From CAYVHB01 sp964450865 (lineage in GTDB: Bacteria > Bacillota > Clostridia > Saccharofermentanales > UBA5734): a stretch of 17,645 bases of DNA. Shown here in pieces: positions 14,720 to 17,645 of the stretch. The stretch spans positions 1 to 17,645 of the forward strand of contig CAYVHB010000047.1 in the NCBI GenBank assembly GCA_964450865.1, read 5' to 3'. How positions within the stretch are numbered: position 1 is the first letter of the stretch; the number at the start of each line of letters is the position of its first letter. The notes beneath the pieces are model-generated. The model did no database searches. It saw nothing but the letters and a program-made list of their open reading frames with translations, and was not told the origin of the DNA. A program made the position numbers and the translations under genes.

Positions 14720-14752
14720 GGAAAAGCTGCCGGCCTGACCGGCAGCTTTTCC
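14720..14752. terminator. Bidirectional intrinsic terminator between gltD and ylxP
   Basis: GGAAAAGCTGCCGG (14720-14733) and CCGGCAGCTTTTCC (14739-14752) are perfect 14-base complements with a 5-base loop. The A tract on one side and the T tract on the other give each strand a GC stem with a U-containing 3' side. It sits between converging genes and can end transcripts from both. Confidence 0.85.
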
Positions 14753-14829
14753 ATTTCCCGGCTCAGCCCCGGCCCTTTTACCCGGGTTTTCGCCCGTTAC
14801 CTTTCGCTGATCCGGTACAGATCAATCTG

Positions 14830-15117
14830 CTACAGATGAATCAGTTCCTGACTGACAGCTACAATTTCCACTTCAGGCTCAGCAGCAACCTTTTCTTCGA
14901 TCTGCTGCAGCAGCCGTTCGGCTATCCGGCCTTCACTGCAGGCGACCGCGAAGCCGAGCAGGGCCCGGTTGCGCAGGTCCTGATGACCAACCTCGGCTAC
15001 CGAAGCCTGGCATGTATGCTGCACCATCGCCAGCAGACTGCGGATGACCGCGCGTTTATCCTTGAGCGAATGACTGGCTGGCACCAGCAGATCCAATTGC
15101 AGAACACCCACAACCAT
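14830..15117 (-). CDS. ylxP: YlxP-like DUF503 protein
   Basis: The 95-residue protein matches the DUF503/YlxP family over its whole length: an N-terminal beta strand (MVVGVLQLDLLVP), the SLKDKRAVIRSLL helix, SVAEVGHQDLRNRALLGFAV, and a C-terminal helix and strand (LLQQIEEKVAAEPEVEIVAV). YlxP is a small ferredoxin-like-fold protein, often encoded beside infB and rbfA in Firmicutes and linked to ribosome assembly; its exact role is not settled, and here it stands alone. ATG at 15117 is well supported by AGGAGG (15130-15125) 7 bases upstream. Longer in-frame readings run into the N gap and lack family similarity. It converges with gltD and is divergent from coaBC. No clear promoter is seen on its strand. 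Confidence 0.9.
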   Translation of the reverse strand: MVVGVLQLDLLVPASHSLKDKRAVIRSLLAMVQHTCQASVAEVGHQDLRNRALLGFAVACSEGRIAERLLQQIEEKVAAEPEVEIVAVSQELIHL

Positions 15118-15143
15118 ATCAGGTCCTCCTGTCAGGCCGAACA

Positions 15144-15220
15144 GGCCGATTCCATGCGCAGGCAACCCCTGGCCAGCGTCAAGCAACGTCGCAACAGCTT
15201 GGCCGATTCCGTGCGCAAGC
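15144..15220. repeat. Direct repeat upstream of ylxP
   Basis: Two 20-base copies at 15144-15163 and 15201-15220, 57 bases apart, agree at 18 positions (core GGCCGATTCC then TGCGCA). A related CATGCGC-GCAAC string recurs at 15312-15324, directly before the N gap, and a similar one at 15457-15470 after it. The whole spacer therefore looks like a degenerate repeat region. Confidence 0.65.
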
Positions 15221-15230
15221 GCCTCTCTCA

Positions 15231-15239
15231 TGCTATAAT
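15231..15239 (+). promoter_or_regulatory. Extended -10 promoter, copy 1
   Basis: TGCTATAAT combines a consensus -10 with the extended TG. No good -35 is seen at 16-18 bases. It points toward coaBC, about 300 bases plus the unknown gap length away. Confidence 0.5.
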
Positions 15240-15290
15240 GAACGCCAAACTTCAGCTGATGTCGTCCCATGCTATGCCAAAGATGTCTCG

Positions 15291-15299
15291 TGCTATAAT
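15291..15299 (+). promoter_or_regulatory. Extended -10 promoter, copy 2
   Basis: A second TGCTATAAT lies exactly 60 bases after the first, in a similar context (TCTC-x-TGCTATAATGA). A degenerate third copy (TGCTATGCC) occurs at 15270. Either copy could drive coaBC-coaX, or a short transcript ending in the unsequenced gap. Confidence 0.5.
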
Positions 15300-15324
15300 G
15301 ATAACATAAAGCATGCGCGGCAAC

Positions 15325-15424
15325 NNNNNNNNNNNNNNNNNNNNNNNNNNNNNNNNNNNNNNNNNNNNNNNNNNNNNNNNNNNNNNNNNNNNNNNNNNNN
15401 NNNNNNNNNNNNNNNNNNNNNNNN
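15325..15424. other. Assembly gap of 100 Ns inside a repeat region
   Basis: Exactly 100 unknown bases, the conventional placeholder for a gap of unknown size. The sequence on both sides ends or starts in related repeat units (GCATGCGCGGCAAC before; CAACTGCTCATC after), so the gap probably reflects a tandem repeat that could not be assembled. Confidence 0.9.
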
Positions 15425-15489
15425 CAACTGCTCATCACCTGGCTGCATGACACAAGGCATGCACAGACAACTGCTCATCGCCTGGCTGC
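15425..15489. repeat. 43-base tandem repeat, about 1.5 units, after the gap
   Basis: The 22 bases at 15425-15446 recur at 15468-15489 with one difference, a period of 43. Between them TGCATG-8-CATGCA forms a small inverted repeat (15444-15463). Further units are probably hidden in the gap. Confidence 0.75.
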
Positions 15490-15540
15490 CGGCAAAAAAT
15501 GCTGGTCAGACTGGCCGCAACGGCCGAACAGGAGGTTTGT

Positions 15541-16809
15541 ATGACTAATCCGTCAAAAATCACGCTGGGTGTGACCGGTTCAATTGCCGCATTCAAGGCG
15601 GCTGAAATTGCCAGTGCCCTGACCCAGGCCGGCCATACCGTCCATGTCGTGATGACGAAACACGCGACGGCGTTTATTTCGCCCCTGACATTTGAAACGC
15701 TCACCCGCCAGCGGGTCTATGTCGATATGTTTGCCGATGAAGATCATACTCGTGTTACACACATTGATCTTGGAACAACCAGTGACCTGATCCTGGTCGC
15801 CCCGGCGTCCTACAATTTCATCGGCAAGGTTGCCCAGGGCCTGGCTGACGACTTGCTCAGCTCAATTCTTGCCGCCGCCGACCCGCATCGGGTGCTGCTG
15901 GCCCCGGCCATGAATGTCAACATGTACAATAACCCTGCTTGCCAGGCGAATCTCGCAACATTGCTGGCCCGGGGCTGCCGGCTGGTCGAGCCCGAGGAGG
16001 GACTGCTGGCGTGTGGCGTGATGGCCAAAGGCCGCCTGGCCAAGGTCCCGGTCATCCTCGACCAGGTCGATATCGGCCTGACTCCCAAGCCGTTAAGCGG
16101 CCAGCGGGTGCTGATCACCGCCGGCGCCACCCGCGAATACCTCGATCCGATCCGTTTCCTGTCCAATTCCTCGTCGGGCCGTATGGGTGTGGCGCTGGCC
16201 CGGGCCTGTCGCAATTATGGAGCCGATGTCACGCTGGTGCTGGCCAATTCAGCGCTGACGCTCGACGGGATCCGGATCATCCGGGTCGAAACCGTGGCTG
16301 ATATGTACCAGGCCGCCCTGGAAGCCTTTGCGCAGACCGACTGGGTATTCGCGGCTGCCGCTGTCTCTGATTACAAACCGAGCCAGACCAGCAGCAGCAA
16401 GATCAAGAAAACGGGGGGCGGTACCCTGACGGTTGAACTGATACCCAATACGGACATTCTTTATGAGCTGGGCCAGCGTAAAAGCAAGCAGAAACTGATC
16501 GGCTTTGCCGCCGAAAGTGATGACCTGATGAGCAACGCCCGCGGCAAGCTGGCCCGCAAGAATCTCGACCTGATTATCGCCAATCATCTCGACAATTTTG
16601 ACAATCCAGCCGGCAAGGTCTGGCTGCTCAATGCCGATACGGTCCTTGAATTGCCCGAGCAGCCCAAGGAGCAGCTGGCCTTCACCATACTGGACCTTGT
16701 GCTGCAGTGGCTGGTTCCATTGCCATCGCCATCATCAGCAGCCACGGCAAACGACTCGCCGACCCTGGCCGCCGATCCATCGTCCGGGACGCCGGACCAG
16801 GCTGGTTAA
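15541..16809 (+). CDS. coaBC: Bifunctional phosphopantothenoylcysteine decarboxylase / phosphopantothenate-cysteine ligase
   Basis: One polypeptide carries two consecutive steps of coenzyme A synthesis. The N-terminal FMN-dependent CoaC half (about 1-185) has VTGSIAAFK, catalytic His74 (in THIDLG), PASYNFIGKVAQGLADDLL, PAMNVNMY (122-129) and Cys158 in LACGVMAKGRL. The C-terminal CoaB ligase half (about 190-400) has ITAGATREYLDPIRFLSN, SSGRMG, AAAVSDYKP, the KIKK loop (287-290), GFAAE and KNLDLIIAN. The residues I expect for both activities are present. ATG at 15541 is chosen for AGGAGG (15530-15535); an upstream ATG at 15499 adds 14 unrelated residues. A Pro/Ser/Ala-rich tail of about 35 residues after the CoaB domain is unusual. 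coaX starts 4 bases after the stop, indicating translational coupling. Confidence 0.97.
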   Translation: MTNPSKITLGVTGSIAAFKAAEIASALTQAGHTVHVVMTKHATAFISPLTFETLTRQRVYVDMFADEDHTRVTHIDLGTTSDLILVAPASYNFIGKVAQGLADDLLSSILAAADPHRVLLAPAMNVNMYNNPACQANLATLLARGCRLVEPEEGLLACGVMAKGRLAKVPVILDQVDIGLTPKPLSGQRVLITAGATREYLDPIRFLSNSSSGRMGVALARACRNYGADVTLVLANSALTLDGIRIIRVETVADMYQAALEAFAQTDWVFAAAAVSDYKPSQTSSSKIKKTGGGTLTVELIPNTDILYELGQRKSKQKLIGFAAESDDLMSNARGKLARKNLDLIIANHLDNFDNPAGKVWLLNADTVLELPEQPKEQLAFTILDLVLQWLVPLPSPSSAATANDSPTLAADPSSGTPDQAG

Positions 16810-16813
16810 GCCG

Positions 16814-17645
16814 ATGCAGCAGGCAGAATGGATCCTGACTGTCGACATTGGCAATACACAGACCGTCGCGGGCTGTTTTTGCAACGGCATTCTGCAAGGT
16901 ATCCGCCGCTGGCCAACTGGCGCTGACAAAAGCCCGGCCGAATTAAGCGCAGAACTGCAGGAACTGCTGACTGCGTCCGTGTCCGCGTCCGGCCCGGCCG
17001 ATACCTGGCCGGGCACATACCGCCAGGCACAACCGGGCCTGGTCCTGATTATCGCTTCCGTGGTACCGGCCGCTACAGCGGCCATGGTTGCGGCAGCTCA
17101 CCAATCAGGCATCCGGGCGCCCATCCTGGCAGGGCCGGATACGGTCGGCATCCCGGTTGACGTGAACCAGCCGGAACGGGTGGGCACAGACCGGCTGGCC
17201 AATGCAGTTGCCGCCGTCAGCCTCGGCCAGTTGCCAGCCATTGTCATGGATCTCGGCACAGCTACCACGCTCAGTGTGGTTGATAGCCGCGGGCATTTTA
17301 TTGGCGGATCGATCAGCCCTGGCCTGCAGACATCGGCCCGGGCCCTCCATCAGCAGACGGCCCAGCTGCCGTTATCGGACCTGGCTGTACCGGACGCGGC
17401 AATCGGCCGCCATACCGAAGACTGCATCCGCAGCGGCCTGCTGCTGGGCGGCGCAGCCATGCTCGAAGGTCTGGCCAGCCGGATGGAAGCCGAACTGGGA
17501 CAGCCCGCGACACTGATTCTGACTGGTGGCCTGTCCGGCCGGATCCTGCCTCACCTGCAGCGCCCAGTCCGGCACGAGCCCGATCTGTTGCTCAAAGGAC
17601 TTTACCAGATCGCCCGCCACCAGCTGGCTGGCGGCCAGCCGGCGA
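16814..17645 (+). CDS. coaX: Type III pantothenate kinase, 3' end outside the window
   Basis: It phosphorylates pantothenate, the first step of coenzyme A synthesis; type III enzymes belong to the ASKHA kinase fold, resist CoA feedback and need a monovalent cation. The frame is open for 277 residues to the window end with no stop. The ATP-binding DIGNTQT motif is at 11-17, the GTDR motif with Asp126 at 124-127, DLGTATT starts at 146, and GGSISPGL and LILTGGLSG follow. Most family members are about 250-260 residues, so little should be missing; extra length comes partly from an alanine/serine-rich stretch near residues 55-75. The ribosome site is weak, but the start lies 4 bases after the coaBC stop, so translation is probably coupled. 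It supplies the pathway that CoaBC continues. Confidence 0.95.
   Translation, partial: MQQAEWILTVDIGNTQTVAGCFCNGILQGIRRWPTGADKSPAELSAELQELLTASVSASGPADTWPGTYRQAQPGLVLIIASVVPAATAAMVAAAHQSGIRAPILAGPDTVGIPVDVNQPERVGTDRLANAVAAVSLGQLPAIVMDLGTATTLSVVDSRGHFIGGSISPGLQTSARALHQQTAQLPLSDLAVPDAAIGRHTEDCIRSGLLLGGAAMLEGLASRMEAELGQPATLILTGGLSGRILPHLQRPVRHEPDLLLKGLYQIARHQLAGGQPA

Noticed and set aside
15118..15453. Longer ylxP reading through the N gap
   Set aside because: The extension crosses unknown bases, and the family N-terminus plus AGGAGG fix the start at 15117.
15425..15489. CRISPR array
   Set aside because: Only one and a half units are visible, the unit is a simple 43-base tandem repeat without a distinguishable variable spacer, and no cas gene is nearby.

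Overview
This window is a chromosomal segment of core metabolism from a moderately GC-rich bacterium. The strong AGGAGG-type ribosome sites, TATAAT promoters with extended -10 elements, an adenosylcobalamin-dependent ribonucleotide reductase, a type III pantothenate kinase and a YlxP-like DUF503 protein together suggest an anaerobic, Clostridia-like Firmicute. This assignment is inference; no rRNA or taxon-specific marker is present.

Layout. (1) 1-408: no gene. It holds a possible group II intron 5' end running off the left edge on the minus strand, a GC-rich hairpin, a strong intrinsic terminator, and a heptamer tandem repeat that folds into a hairpin. (2) 409-4478, minus strand: a cob(I)alamin adenosyltransferase (cobO) downstream of the B12-dependent ribonucleotide reductase nrdJ, separated by a 419-base structured spacer. 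The first enzyme makes the cofactor that the second consumes. (3) 4479-5511: a 1,033-base divergent regulatory region. The nrdJ side carries a TTGACA promoter with two NrdR-like boxes spaced 31 bases apart, one inside the promoter spacer, and then a leader of about 290 bases with direct repeats and hairpins. The nadB side has its own TTGACA promoter and a leader of about 285 bases. (4) 5512-8170, plus strand: nadB and nadC, two steps of de novo NAD synthesis; nadA is not in the window. (5) 8171-8583: a hairpin after nadC, then a promoter and a structured leader ending in an intrinsic terminator ahead of gltB, which looks like an attenuation-type riboregulator. (6) 8584-14687: gltB and gltD, the large and small subunits of glutamate synthase. 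(7) 14720-14752: a nearly ideal bidirectional terminator between convergent gltD and ylxP. (8) 14830-15117, minus strand: the ylxP-like gene. (9) 15118-15540: a degenerate repeat region with two plus-strand TGCTATAAT promoter copies exactly 60 bases apart, interrupted by a 100-N assembly gap. (10) 15541-17645, plus strand: coaBC and coaX, coenzyme A synthesis; coaX runs off the right edge.

The theme is cofactor and nitrogen metabolism (B12-dependent dNTP synthesis, NAD, glutamate, CoA). The protein genes are ordinary and intact. The most interesting material is in the non-coding stretches: the gltB leader, the nrdJ control region, the possible intron edge and the repeat region around the assembly gap.
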